Shown here: positions 46,254 to 55,798 of the stretch, piece by piece | Numbering within the stretch: the stretch's first letter is position 1 | Layout: each line of letters opens with the position of its first letter | Source: Sporosarcina sp. P33 | GTDB taxonomy: Bacteria > Bacillota > Bacilli > Bacillales_A > Planococcaceae | Assembly (NCBI RefSeq): GCF_002077155.1 | Contig: NZ_CP015027.1 | Coordinates: 1,590,501-1,654,500, forward strand | DNA: 64,000 bases | Reading direction: 5' to 3' | The notes under the pieces: generated by a model | Databases searched by the model: none | What the model was told of the DNA's origin: nothing | What the model saw: the letters and a program-made list of their open reading frames with translations, nothing else | Translations under genes and position numbers: made by a program

Positions 46254-47038
46254 GGACGAATCACTTTCTTCTCTACTTGCAACGCCTGCAGCGCTTCTTT
46301 TACCGAATCACTGCGCATCAGCGATTCTCCCACCAGAACTGCACTGGCACCTGCTTCTGCAGCACGTTTCGCATCTTCAGGTCCCCAGATTCCGCTTTCA
46401 CTGATGAACACACGCTCTTCATCAAACGGGAAGTGTGCTGCAACCAGTTCCGTCTGCGCGAGATCCACCTCAAATGTATGCAGATCCCGGTTATTTACTC
46501 CGATGATTTTTGCATCAATCGCCAGTGCGCGGTGCAGTTCTTCCACGTTGTGCACTTCAACCAGCACGTCTAATCCCTGTTCGTTGGCATACGTGTAGAG
46601 ACTGCCAAGTGCTTTGTCGTCAAGCGCAGCGACAATCAGCAGAATGACGGATGCACCCGCACTTTTCGCCTGGTCAATTTGAATTTGATGAATGATGAAG
46701 TCTTTACATAACAACGCAATAGGAACAGCGTCTGCAACAGCTGACAAGTCTTCAAACGATCCCTTGAAAAATTCACGGTCAGTGAGTACAGATATACATG
46801 CAGCACCCGCCTCATAATATGCAGTCGCCTGTCTTACAGGGTTTGCTCCTTCCGCAATCAATCCTTTGGAAGGAGAGGCACGCTTCATTTCGGAAATGAC
46901 TTGAAGCTGTCTGGCTTTTCGAAGTGTACGATACAGTGACGGCCGTATAATTTCTCTTTCCGGAAATGTTGTATGATTCTTTACTAACTGATCTACCTCT
47001 ATTTTCTTCTGTGCAATAATTTTATCTAAAATGGTCAT
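46250..47038 (-). CDS. trpC: Indole-3-glycerol phosphate synthase
   Basis: Closes the indole ring from CdRP with release of CO2. The 262-residue barrel shows VISEMKRASPSKG (catalytic Lys), SVLTDREFFKG, LLCKDFIIHQIQID, VEVHNVEEL, IGVNNRDLHTF and FISESGI. ATGA overlaps occur at both ends (with trpD and trpF). Nothing unusual. Confidence 0.97.
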   Translation of the reverse strand: MTILDKIIAQKKIEVDQLVKNHTTFPEREIIRPSLYRTLRKARQLQVISEMKRASPSKGLIAEGANPVRQATAYYEAGAACISVLTDREFFKGSFEDLSAVADAVPIALLCKDFIIHQIQIDQAKSAGASVILLIVAALDDKALGSLYTYANEQGLDVLVEVHNVEELHRALAIDAKIIGVNNRDLHTFEVDLAQTELVAAHFPFDEERVFISESGIWGPEDAKRAAEAGASAVLVGESLMRSDSVKEALQALQVEKKVIRP

Positions 47039-48066
47039 CTGACACCCGCCTCTTGCCGAATCCGATCGCTGAACGCGACGACGGCTTCTAATTTTTCTAA
47101 AGCTTTCCCTGACAAAATACTTTCAGTCGCCATCTTGACGCCTTCTTGTATCGTTGCCGCTTGGCCGTTGGCAAATAAACCAATGCCCGCATTCAACACG
47201 ACCGTGTCAAACTTCGGCCCGCGTTCTCCTGCCAGAATCGAACGGGTCGTTGCGGCATTTTCCACTGCGTCTCCGCCTCTAATCGCAGACAGCGGCGCAT
47301 ATTCCAATCCTACGTCATCTGCGGTCAAGGAAAACGGAATTAGATCACCCCGGTCCAATAATACAAACTCATTCTGACCTGCAAGCGACGCCTCATCCAT
47401 ACCGCCCGCTCCGCTTACTACGATAGCCCGTTCGCGGCCAAGCATCCGCAGAACAGATGCATATTCCATAATGAAGTCCGGACGGTTGATGCCCGTGAAC
47501 TGGGTTTCCAGTGATACAGGATTTGTCAGAGGTCCGACCAAGTTGAAGATCGTTGTCTTGCCGATTTTATTTCGAATAGCTCCGATCCGTTTCATTTTCG
47601 GATGAATAGCCGGTGCAAATAAGAACGCAATACCTTGTTCTTCAAGCAGTTCCTGCATATCCGCAAGCTGAAAGTCCGTATGAATGCCGAGTGCATCGAG
47701 TACATCTTGGCTGCCGGCTGCGCTGGATATTTTACGGTTTCCGTGTTTTGCAACCTGGACACCCGCACCCGCCAGTACGAAGGCTGCTGTTGTACTGATG
47801 TTAAATGTGTTCACGCCATCCCCGCCTGTTCCGCAGTTATCTAAGTAACGTGCAGCGGCTGGTGTCAAGTCGTTAGCGTAAGATTTCATCACAGCTGCCA
47901 GTGCGGCTACTTCATGTGAAGTTTCCCCTTTTTTTGACAAGGCAATAAGGAATTGCGCGATTAGCTCTTCATCTGTTTCTTCATTAAACAATAATTCAGC
48001 TGCTTCTCTCATCTCTTCATACATGAGATGGCGCTGCTTCTCTACTATACTTAGGAATTTCTCCAT
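47035..48066 (-). CDS. trpD: Anthranilate phosphoribosyltransferase
   Basis: Transfers phosphoribosyl from PRPP to anthranilate. The 343-residue protein has the PRPP-binding DNCGTGGDGVNTFNIS, KHGNRKISSAAGSQDVL and the N-terminal helical domain. I start at ATG 48066 (MEKFLSIV), preceded by GGGAAGAG; an upstream ATG at 48093 has no site. It lies 68 nt after trpE; no trpG (amidotransferase) gene lies between, so the glutamine amidotransferase must be supplied elsewhere, as in Bacillus pabA. Confidence 0.96.
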   Translation of the reverse strand: MEKFLSIVEKQRHLMYEEMREAAELLFNEETDEELIAQFLIALSKKGETSHEVAALAAVMKSYANDLTPAAARYLDNCGTGGDGVNTFNISTTAAFVLAGAGVQVAKHGNRKISSAAGSQDVLDALGIHTDFQLADMQELLEEQGIAFLFAPAIHPKMKRIGAIRNKIGKTTIFNLVGPLTNPVSLETQFTGINRPDFIMEYASVLRMLGRERAIVVSGAGGMDEASLAGQNEFVLLDRGDLIPFSLTADDVGLEYAPLSAIRGGDAVENAATTRSILAGERGPKFDTVVLNAGIGLFANGQAATIQEGVKMATESILSGKALEKLEAVVAFSDRIRQEAGVR

Positions 48067-48134
48067 ACTCGTCTCTTCCCTTCTCATCTGCATACTGCGT
48101 TTCTGTTTTCTTTTGGTCAGCCGCTCCTTGACAG

Positions 48135-49517
48135 TCAGCTGATTGTTTCCGTTGCTTCCAGTAAGGAACGCGCTTTATTGGATGTTTCTTTATATTCTAA
48201 TGAAGGAACAGATGCTTCCACTATGCCGGCACCTGCCTGAACGTAGGCTTTCCCTTCTTTTACAAGCATGGTGCGGATTGTCAGCGCAAAGTCGATATTA
48301 CCGTTCAGTCCGATATAGCCGATTGCGCCTCCATAAATTCCGCGGTGCTGATCTTCAAGTTCATCAATGATCTCCATGGCTGCGGGTTTTGGTGATCCAG
48401 TTACTGTTCCTGCCGGCATTGTTGCTTTCAGTGCATCCAGTGCATGGAGTCCGGGAGCCAGCTCGCCTTCCACTTCAGATACCAAGTGCATGACGTGTTC
48501 ATAGCGCACCGTCTCAAGATAGTTTGCGACATCAATGGTTTCCGGACGACAGATTTGCCCCAGTTCTTTTTTGCTTACTTCGACGAGCATGTCGTGTTCG
48601 GAAAGTTCTTTCGGATCATTTCGCAATTCTGTTTCAAGCGCTTGATCTTCCGCTTCATCACGGCCTCTTCTGCGTGTTCCCGCAATCGGATTCGTCAATA
48701 CTTTGTTTCCTGTGACGCTGACGAGACTTTCAGGCGATGTGCCGATGACCGTATGATCTTCAAACTCCATGTAATACATATAAGGGGACGGATTGCGGCG
48801 GCGCAGTTTACGGTATAACGCAAATGGATCGCCCGTAATATCTGCTTCGAGCCGGCGCGACAGGACGACCTGTTCCGCCTGACCTTCTTTAATTGCATCG
48901 ATGACAATCTGTACCCTGCGCTCAAACTCTTCCTTGGATATCGCACAGCGGTAGTCAGAAATAGAAACACTTTCTTCTTTGCCGATTGATCCGTTGATGA
49001 TCATGTCTTCAATTTCATCCAAGTCAGGCGCTTCGTATACCGGATTGATTTCTGTGTGCAATAACGTGACGTCATGCAGTTTATGATCATAAATAACAAT
49101 CGTATCGTAAATATTGAAGTAAACATCAGGTATGTTCAGGTCATCAGCGCTGCGCATTTCACCGTTTCTCGCTGCACCGTACCCGACATAACCGACTGCT
49201 CCGCCCGTGAAAGGGAAACCTGCATCCTCTGTAATACGGGGCATCAGCCGCTTCAATAATGTGTAAAGGTCACCTTCATGCGTATACGTTTTATTCGTTG
49301 AATAGACGATTTCTTCCACAACGCCATCACGGCCGCGGTACGCCTTTTGGGGATTTAGTCCAATGAATGAATAACGTCCTGACCCGCCCGCCTGCGAAGA
49401 GCTTTCTAGGAGAAACTTATGCTTTCCTTTCAGCCTCCTGAAAATCAAAATCGGCGTCAGTGAATCGCCTTCAATCTTTCGTGTGGTCACCCGTAAATTC
49501 TTCTGCTCTGTCATCAT
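48135..49517 (-). CDS. trpE: Anthranilate synthase component I
   Basis: Makes anthranilate from chorismate. The 460-residue protein has the tryptophan feedback site region (LLESSSQAGGSGRYSF, i.e. LLES near the N-terminus) and the chorismate-binding C-terminal domain with EGQAEQVVLSRR, SPYMYYMEF, GTSPESLV, NPIAGTRRRG and MPAGTVTGSPK. I favour ATG 49517, 7 nt after GGGG; the ATG at 49523 is too close. It is the first structural gene after the Trp T-box leader. Confidence 0.96.
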   Translation of the reverse strand: MMTEQKNLRVTTRKIEGDSLTPILIFRRLKGKHKFLLESSSQAGGSGRYSFIGLNPQKAYRGRDGVVEEIVYSTNKTYTHEGDLYTLLKRLMPRITEDAGFPFTGGAVGYVGYGAARNGEMRSADDLNIPDVYFNIYDTIVIYDHKLHDVTLLHTEINPVYEAPDLDEIEDMIINGSIGKEESVSISDYRCAISKEEFERRVQIVIDAIKEGQAEQVVLSRRLEADITGDPFALYRKLRRRNPSPYMYYMEFEDHTVIGTSPESLVSVTGNKVLTNPIAGTRRRGRDEAEDQALETELRNDPKELSEHDMLVEVSKKELGQICRPETIDVANYLETVRYEHVMHLVSEVEGELAPGLHALDALKATMPAGTVTGSPKPAAMEIIDELEDQHRGIYGGAIGYIGLNGNIDFALTIRTMLVKEGKAYVQAGAGIVEASVPSLEYKETSNKARSLLEATETIS

Positions 49518-49569
49518 GTTCATTCCCCTTTTCTATATGGACTGTTTCACGGACTTTCATATACCGAAA

Positions 49570-49790
49570 ATAAAAAAAGTCCTCTGCAAACAGAGCCAGT
49601 CAGCCTGTTGCAGAGGACGATTAAATAACCGCGTTGCCACCTCAAATTGAAGCGCCTGAGCACTCCCACTTTATGTGTTTTCACACTGCCCTTAACGCGG
49701 GCACACGTCTGTTTTGAAACAAAACAGCTGCCATAAGTCCATTCACGAATGCCGTGTATCAGTTCCCACCCGCCACTGACTCTCTAGCAA
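49570..49790 (-). promoter_or_regulatory. T-box riboswitch, tRNA-Trp specific
   Basis: The trpE leader has the T-box core GAGGTGGCAACGCGG (plus 49629-49641 region) and a long terminator GTCCTCTGCAAAC.../GTTGCAGAGGAC with T-run at 49570-49620. The specifier context is GTGAATGGACTT, with TGG (Trp) on the minus strand at plus 49741-49739. The bulge TGGC would pair with G73, the discriminator of tRNA-Trp. Uncharged tRNA-Trp should activate the operon. Confidence 0.92.
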
Positions 49791-49912
49791 GCACGTGCAA
49801 TCGCTACTCTTCTTATTCTGATCTTTTCGCTATTCTCTTCTATGCTGACTCTGCTCATCTAACGTGGACGACTTCGCTCCCGAAATCTTCTGTCCGTCTA
49901 GTAATTACATTT

Positions 49913-49941
49913 ATCTTAATATGCAGAATCTTTAATGTCAA
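49913..49941 (-). promoter_or_regulatory. SigA-type promoter of the trp operon
   Basis: -35 TTGACA (plus 49936-49941), 17-nt spacer, -10 TAAGAT (plus 49913-49918), upstream of the T-box leader and back to back with the rluF-type gene at 50005. Confidence 0.75.
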
Positions 49942-50004
49942 CAAATTCTTACGGCAAAAATGCTATAATTAATGTAATGTGACAAGTTCGGAAGGAGAGT
50001 CATT

Positions 50005-50709
50005 ATGCGTATTAATAAATTTTTAAGCGGAGCGGGCATTGTATCAAGGCGCGGCGCGGACCAGTGGATTGCCGACGGCCGTGTCAAAATCAACGGAGAG
50101 CTTGCGGAACTCGGCAGCAAAGTCGAAGCCGGTGATCAAGTGGAGGTAGACGGAAAACTGGTTGAGCAGGAAGAACAGCTTGTCTATATCGCACTCAATA
50201 AGCCTGTCGGAATCACCAGTACAACAGAGCGCCACATCGAAGGAAATGTCGTGGATTTCGTTAATCATCCGCTGCGGATTTTCCATATCGGAAGGCTCGA
50301 CAAAGATTCAGACGGACTGTTGCTGTTAACGAATGACGGAGATATCGTCAATGAAATTCTAAGGGAAGAATATGGGCACGAGAAGGAATATATCGTGACC
50401 GTTGACAGCCCGATCACTTCTTCTTTCATTGAACAGATGGAATCGGGTGTGAAAATTCTTGATACCGTAACGAAACCCTGCACTGTTACGAAGCTCGGAC
50501 CTAAAACATTTTCCATCATACTGACCCAGGGCTTAAACCGCCAAATCCGCAGAATGTGTGCAGCGCTCGGCTATCATATCCGCCGGCTGCAGCGGGTCCG
50601 GATCCTGAATATTGAGCTGGGTGACCTGGCGATCGGCGAATGGCGGGAGCTGACGGATTCCGAACGCAAAAAACTGTTTCAAACATTGAACTATCAGCCG
50701 AAAAGATAA
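50005..50709 (+). CDS. RluF/RsuA-family rRNA pseudouridine synthase
   Basis: Converts specific uridines of rRNA to pseudouridine. The 234-residue protein has an N-terminal S4 RNA-binding domain (1-60, MRINKFLSGAGIVSRRGAD) and the RsuA-type catalytic domain with Asp99 in GRLDKDSDGLLLLTNDG. The C-terminal GLNRQIRRMC is typical. It resembles RluF (23S U2604) more than RsuA because of GITSTTERH, but the exact target cannot be assigned. AAGGAGAG precedes the ATG. Monocistronic with its own terminator. Confidence 0.88.
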   Translation: MRINKFLSGAGIVSRRGADQWIADGRVKINGELAELGSKVEAGDQVEVDGKLVEQEEQLVYIALNKPVGITSTTERHIEGNVVDFVNHPLRIFHIGRLDKDSDGLLLLTNDGDIVNEILREEYGHEKEYIVTVDSPITSSFIEQMESGVKILDTVTKPCTVTKLGPKTFSIILTQGLNRQIRRMCAALGYHIRRLQRVRILNIELGDLAIGEWRELTDSERKKLFQTLNYQPKR

Positions 50710-50746
50710 GATAGGCAGCGATATTCCATACAGCTGCTGTGATGAG

Positions 50747-50792
50747 GACCGAAGACAGCCCAGTAATGCCAGGGACTGATCTTCGGTCTTTT
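50747..50792 (+). terminator. Terminator after the pseudouridine synthase gene
   Basis: GACCGAAGA/TCTTCGGTC stem followed by TTTTG. The remaining gap up to 51000 shows nothing recognisable. Confidence 0.85.
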
Positions 50793-51000
50793 GCTGCTCA
50801 GTATTACAAGGAATTATATCTGCCGGCTACCTATCGAATGCTGAGGCTCATGCGGCTACACCATAATGCGTATTCGTGAAAACGCCAATTCCACTCATCT
50901 GCAGCCTTAATTTATACTTTCTCAATATCTTTTACTTCTTATAAACCTTATGTGCTGACGGTACTTCCAAAAACCTACATAATATTCTTTTTTGATCTAG

Positions 51001-51028
51001 TTCAAAACTCTCTTATATATGATATAAT
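51001..51028 (+). promoter_or_regulatory. Possible promoter of the PAS-GGDEF-EAL gene
   Basis: Perfect -10 TATAAT (51023-51028) with extended TGA, and a weak -35 TTCAAA (51001-51006) at 16-nt spacing. It would give a leader of about 115 nt. Confidence 0.55.
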
Positions 51029-51148
51029 TAGTAATATTTCAAACGCTTCATGACTTATTAATTATGTTCATATAAAACATCAATGCGAAAATTCCCATAT
51101 AACTAATTTGCTGTTTTTACAATCACTCAAAAGAAAGGATGTGCTATC

Positions 51149-53566
51149 ATGCCGTTACACGCCCCCAGCATCCATCCGCATCTATCAAAACTGCTGGATG
51201 AACAATTTTGCATATCCCTAATTGACTTGAACGGTCATCTCACCTATGTGAATCAGAATTTCTGTGAGTTAACAGGCTACCAGGAAGAAGAGCTGCTAGG
51301 AAGCACTTGGGAACTGCTGAACAGAGGGCTCTCCGTCGAGAAGACACTTCATATGCTCAGAGAACATTTCATCCGGGATAATGTGTATCAGGAATCTGTG
51401 CGGATTTTATCCAAAAACAATACAGAGCACTGGCTGGATATAACCATCGTGCCTATTTATGACTCCGCAGGTCATTTAACAAATTACTTATCGCTCGATA
51501 TTGATGTCACACGATCTAAACTGGTTTCAAAGGAATTCGCAAAAACGCGAACAGACTTGCATAATTTTAAATATGCTCTTGATGAAGCGGCAGTAGTAGT
51601 CATCACGAATGCCCAAGGCGTCATCAGCTATGTTAACGACCATTTTTGTAAACTATCCGGATATTCGCGTGAGGAGCTCATCGGGAAAACACATCGAGTA
51701 GTTAATTCAGGGACACATCCAAAAAGTTTTTTTGAGAATATGTGGTCGACGATTCAATCGGGACAAGTATGGCGCGGAGTCATCCGGAATAAATCAAAGT
51801 CCGGCAACCATTACTGGGTCCATACAACGATTGTTCCGTTTATCGGATCTGACGGAAAACCATTTCAATATATTTCAATCAGACAAGACGTGACATCACA
51901 CAAAGCCGCAGAAAAGTCACTTGAAACGGCAGTGAAAAATGACTTTTCAACGACTGTTAAAAATCTGCAAAATGCTATTTTCAAATATTCGTTTGATGAA
52001 AATCTTCAAATCAAAATAACATTGCTGGAAGGTAAAGCGGTGCAAAGACTGGGAATCAACAAAGATATACTGAATCAATTGACGGCTGACAAACAGTTTA
52101 ATTTGTCTACGATTAAGCGTCAGCTCTTAGGCGCACTGCTTGGCCGTGTTGCCCAGTTTGAAATCCAGTATCAGTCCCATACATTTCTAGTTTATCTTTC
52201 TCCTATTTTTGACGGGGAAAATGTAGTGGAAGTCGTCGGCACCGCAATCGATATTACCGATCGTAAAGAAGCGGAACGGCAAGTCGAATATATGGCGTTT
52301 CACGATCACCTGACAGGATTGCCGAACCGCCGATTATTAAAACAGACGGTGGAAGACTTGATTGAGAGCCGCCTGCATAATCAGCAGCCTTTCGCTTTGC
52401 TCTACATGGATTTGGACAGATTTAAAAATATTAATGATTCTATGGGGCACTATATAGGGGACCAATTGCTAAAGGCAGTAGGCGCACGCCTGCAGACACT
52501 TGTCCGTCAAAATGATTTAGTCGGGCGGCTCAGCGGGGACGAGTTTCTCATACTCTGTTCCTCTACTACAAAACAAGGGGCAAAAATGGTTGCTCAGCGC
52601 ATCGTGGATGAAGTCTCGAAGTCCTTTCTCATCGATCATTTGGAAATATTCATCGCACCAAGCATAGGCATCAGCATGTTTCCTGAAGATGGAGCACATT
52701 ATGATACACTCATCAGAAATGCCGATTCTGCCATGTATCTGGCTAAGCAATCTGGTAAGAGTACGTATCAATTCTTTACAGAGGAACTGTATAACGATCT
52801 GATGCAGCGGACATTAATCGAGATGGAGTTAAGACAAGTTCTTAAAAAGGAAGAATTATTCCTTCATTACCAGCCTCAATTTGAATTTAAAACAGGAAAA
52901 GTAATAGGTGTAGAAGCACTAGTGCGCTGGCAGCATCCGACGCGCGGCCTAGTTTCACCCGGCCGGTTCATACCGATTGCAGAAGAAACGGGCATGATTC
53001 TGCCTATTGGCTTGTGGGTGTTAGAAACGGCCTGCAGACAGGCAAAAGAGTGGCAGGACATGGGATACACCTCCTTGCTGATGAGCGTCAACGTATCGCT
53101 TCGACAATTCAAAAGCGCAAACTTTGTAGCAGACGTCAAAAACACCTTGCATAAAACGGGGCTGCAGCCGCAGTTCTTGAATATAGAAATTACGGAGAGC
53201 ATGACGTCCGACGTCACCTATTGCCAAAACATACTGCAGCAGCTGCGGGACATCGGCATTAAAATCAGTATTGATGACTTCGGAACCGGCTATTCTTCAC
53301 TGAGTTATTTAAGCACATTCCCTCTTACACATCTAAAAATTGATCAGTCGTTCGTAAGAGATTTGACGAAGAACTCGGTAATTGTCAAGGCGATTATTGA
53401 CTTGGCGAAAAATCTCCATTTGCGTGTGGTCGCAGAGGGAGTCGAAACAGACGAACAGGCAGCGTTTCTGAAAACCCTGGCCTGCGATGAAGCGCAAGGC
53501 TTCTTATATTCCAGACCTGTGCCTTGCGGGCAGTTGCTGGAGTTATTAAAAAGAACAGAGCTATAA
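51149..53566 (+). CDS. PAS-PAS-GGDEF-EAL c-di-GMP signalling protein
   Basis: Cytoplasmic bifunctional c-di-GMP protein of 805 residues with no membrane segment. Two PAS domains (about 12-130, 135-255) are followed by a possibly third degenerate PAS-like region (265-375), a GGDEF domain and an EAL domain. The GGDEF signature is SGDEF at 462-466, so cyclase activity is doubtful. The EAL domain looks intact: Glu589 in VEALVRW, NVSLRQF, EITES, IDDFGTG (Asp709/Asp710) and EGVET. The likely net role is a sensory phosphodiesterase. Monocistronic, with AAAGGATGTG before the ATG. Confidence 0.93.
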   Translation: MPLHAPSIHPHLSKLLDEQFCISLIDLNGHLTYVNQNFCELTGYQEEELLGSTWELLNRGLSVEKTLHMLREHFIRDNVYQESVRILSKNNTEHWLDITIVPIYDSAGHLTNYLSLDIDVTRSKLVSKEFAKTRTDLHNFKYALDEAAVVVITNAQGVISYVNDHFCKLSGYSREELIGKTHRVVNSGTHPKSFFENMWSTIQSGQVWRGVIRNKSKSGNHYWVHTTIVPFIGSDGKPFQYISIRQDVTSHKAAEKSLETAVKNDFSTTVKNLQNAIFKYSFDENLQIKITLLEGKAVQRLGINKDILNQLTADKQFNLSTIKRQLLGALLGRVAQFEIQYQSHTFLVYLSPIFDGENVVEVVGTAIDITDRKEAERQVEYMAFHDHLTGLPNRRLLKQTVEDLIESRLHNQQPFALLYMDLDRFKNINDSMGHYIGDQLLKAVGARLQTLVRQNDLVGRLSGDEFLILCSSTTKQGAKMVAQRIVDEVSKSFLIDHLEIFIAPSIGISMFPEDGAHYDTLIRNADSAMYLAKQSGKSTYQFFTEELYNDLMQRTLIEMELRQVLKKEELFLHYQPQFEFKTGKVIGVEALVRWQHPTRGLVSPGRFIPIAEETGMILPIGLWVLETACRQAKEWQDMGYTSLLMSVNVSLRQFKSANFVADVKNTLHKTGLQPQFLNIEITESMTSDVTYCQNILQQLRDIGIKISIDDFGTGYSSLSYLSTFPLTHLKIDQSFVRDLTKNSVIVKAIIDLAKNLHLRVVAEGVETDEQAAFLKTLACDEAQGFLYSRPVPCGQLLELLKRTEL

Positions 53567-53568
53567 AA

Positions 53569-53627
53569 ACAGGGCTGTACAAGAAGCTGGGATTCAACGG
53601 CTTCCTGTTGCAGCCCTGTTTATTTTT
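53569..53627 (+). terminator. Terminator after the PAS-GGDEF-EAL gene
   Basis: ACAGGGCTG/CAGCCCTGT outer stem with an inner partially paired arm, followed by TTTATTTTT. Confidence 0.82.
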
Positions 53628-53804
53628 ACATCGCGAGCGGTTATTTTTCTGTTCTCCCTTTTAACTGTCGCAGAAGAAAACTCTATCTTTCTTAACAATT
53701 TTATAAGTATATTATTATTTCAATTAATAGTGTGCTATAGTTCTCTCTATATTTGAACTTTTTCGACATACGTCAGCACAGAGTTTTTCAAGGGGGATTT
53801 ATGG

Positions 53805-55112
53805 ATGGGAACTAACCAGATGCGCCACTCTATTACCGCATTAGCAGGATTTCAATGGCTATTTTTTATGTTTGCCAATACTGTAGTCATTCCGATTTCA
53901 GTCGGTACAGCCTTTGAACTGGAACAGATTGAAATCGTTTCAGCGATACAGCGCTCATTTATCTACACAGGAATTGCATGTTTACTGCAAGGTATATTTG
54001 GGCATCGGCTGGCCTTGATGGAAGGTCAATCTGGTTTATGGTGGGGTGTCGTTCTCAGTTTGGCAGGAACCGCCAGTGCGATGGGCTTAAGTTTGACGGC
54101 GGTCGGCGGAAGCATCGCAGTGGGGGCTATGATTTCAGGCGCACTTGTAGCGTTCTTGGGGATGCTCGGCATGGGAGAAATATTGAAGAAGTGGTTCACA
54201 CCCGCTGTCATGTTTGTCTTTCTGTTATTACTGGCGAATCAGTTAATTACTATTTTCTTAAAAGGTATGATTGGTCTTAATGACGGGGAATATATCAGCC
54301 CGTCGAAAACGCTGTTCTCATTTGCATTGGCGGGATTGACCATTCTCGTGCATGTTAAAGGGAAAGGAATCGTCAGCAGCCTGAATCTGCTGATTGGCAT
54401 GACCGTTGGATGGATCAGTGCCGTGCTAATTTTCCCTGCGGAGGCTGCAGATACGATTAAAACAACTCCTTTCATTCAGTGGTTCCCATGGGGTGAACCG
54501 ACGCTTGAGATCGGTATCGTCATTACCGTAGTAATTACAGGACTGCTGAATACAACAAATACTATTGCCACGCTTAAAGGCGCAGAAGATATTTTTGAAA
54601 AAGAAACAACGAAATCACAATACAAAACTTCTTTCTTTATTACAGGCGGATTAAATGTGGGAGCAGGCGCCCTCGGTCTCGTCCCTTATGCACCTTACGC
54701 GTCGTCAATTGGTTTTCTGCAGTCCAGCGGAATAAAGGATAAAGCACCGTTCTTCATCGGCTCACTATTATTCATTATTCTCGGGCTCGTCCCGCCGTTA
54801 AGTGCCTTTTTCTCTACTATTCCTCAAAGCGTAGGAAATACCGTATTATTCGTAGCCTATTTACAATTATTCCGTTCTGCGCTGCGCAATGTGGAAGGGT
54901 TAACATTTGAGCCTAAAACGATCTACCGTGTCGCATTGCCTTCATTGCTCGGTTTATCCATCATGACATTGCCCGCTGCTGTATTTTCTCAAATGCCCGA
55001 ACTCGTGCAGCCGCTCCTCTCAAGCGGTTTACTCGTTGGAATTTTAGCCGCACTGCTGATGGAGTTAATATTTTGGATGGGCCGGCGATTCGGCACTCCT
55101 GCCCGCATATAG
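53805..55112 (+). CDS. NCS2-family nucleobase permease (uracil/xanthine type)
   Basis: Membrane transporter of 435 residues with about 12-14 hydrophobic helices, of the nucleobase:cation symporter-2 family. Family features include the N-terminal FQWLFFMFANTVVIP, the central GLNTTNTIATLKGAEDI-like segment (LLNTTNTIATLKG) and a helix with VPPLSAFFSTIPQSVGN. Candidate substrates are xanthine, uric acid or uracil; sequence does not decide. GGGGG lies 8 nt before the ATG at 53805; another ATG 4 nt upstream is out of frame. No purine riboswitch or operator was seen upstream. Monocistronic. Confidence 0.88.
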   Translation: MGTNQMRHSITALAGFQWLFFMFANTVVIPISVGTAFELEQIEIVSAIQRSFIYTGIACLLQGIFGHRLALMEGQSGLWWGVVLSLAGTASAMGLSLTAVGGSIAVGAMISGALVAFLGMLGMGEILKKWFTPAVMFVFLLLLANQLITIFLKGMIGLNDGEYISPSKTLFSFALAGLTILVHVKGKGIVSSLNLLIGMTVGWISAVLIFPAEAADTIKTTPFIQWFPWGEPTLEIGIVITVVITGLLNTTNTIATLKGAEDIFEKETTKSQYKTSFFITGGLNVGAGALGLVPYAPYASSIGFLQSSGIKDKAPFFIGSLLFIILGLVPPLSAFFSTIPQSVGNTVLFVAYLQLFRSALRNVEGLTFEPKTIYRVALPSLLGLSIMTLPAAVFSQMPELVQPLLSSGLLVGILAALLMELIFWMGRRFGTPARI

Positions 55113-55116
55113 ACTT

Positions 55117-55149
55117 CAGCCCTGATCCGCGCCGATCAGGGCTGTTTAT
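55117..55149. terminator. Terminator between convergent permease and methyltransferase genes
   Basis: Perfect 11-bp stem CAGCCCTGATC/GATCAGGGCTG followed by TTTATA on the plus strand. It overlaps the 3' end of the methyltransferase gene. Confidence 0.85.
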
Positions 55150-55747
55150 ATGTGTACACTAAAAACCGCTCTGCTTTATCGTGTACTTGCAGATGGGTAA
55201 TTGGAATCTCCGCGGTCTTTTCAAACAATGGATGATGATGTAAAAAATACACGTATTCATCAGTCGGATAATATAAAATTACTTCCATTGCACGCGGCGT
55301 ATTCTCCGCAGATTTCAAAATACGCTGAATGACCGAACGAAAAATCTCCAAAGAAAAGGGATTAAAAAAATAGAAAGTAACAGCATCCGAGGGAATGATA
55401 TAGTGCTCTGCCTTACAGCATTCAAACGAGATGGAACCGTACCGTTTCGGGAATGCCTGCCCATAGTCCATCAAATTGGTCATCGCGTCTTGATGCAGCA
55501 CGCTATTCATTTCGATGCCTACTGTGTCGAGCGAAAAAAGATGATTTATATAAAAAGGAACACGGCCTTTACCGCACCCAAAGTCAATCAGGCTGCCCTC
55601 TTTCAGAAGATCGTGCTGGGCAAATAAATAATCCAGCATTTCATAGGGGGTCGCTTCATAGCGATTATAATGGGAGGATTGATGTGCCCACTCCCTGACA
55701 CCTATTGTTTTAATATGTAAACGTTTATCCATCATTTGTTCTTCCAT
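55136..55747 (-). CDS. Class I SAM-dependent methyltransferase, substrate unknown
   Basis: The 203 residues show a Rossmann-type SAM-binding motif I, LIDFGCGKGRVPF, and a following acidic position (VGIEMN), so a methyltransferase is likely. The middle motif FYFFNPFS takes the position of the usual D/N-PPF-type segment. The substrate is not deducible. The ATG at 55747 follows AAAGGGG. It is 51 nt downstream of the diguanylate cyclase gene on the same strand and may be co-transcribed with it. Confidence 0.78.
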   Translation of the reverse strand: MEEQMMDKRLHIKTIGVREWAHQSSHYNRYEATPYEMLDYLFAQHDLLKEGSLIDFGCGKGRVPFYINHLFSLDTVGIEMNSVLHQDAMTNLMDYGQAFPKRYGSISFECCKAEHYIIPSDAVTFYFFNPFSLEIFRSVIQRILKSAENTPRAMEVILYYPTDEYVYFLHHHPLFEKTAEIPITHLQVHDKAERFLVYTYKQP

Positions 55748-55798
55748 ACCGTCGCCCCTTTCTTTTCGCGCCGCACCTGCGAGGAGAACCTCGGCATA

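Noticed and set aside
53628-53804. Purine riboswitch upstream of the NCS2 permease
   Set aside because: The characteristic conserved loops were not found; the region is simply A+T rich.
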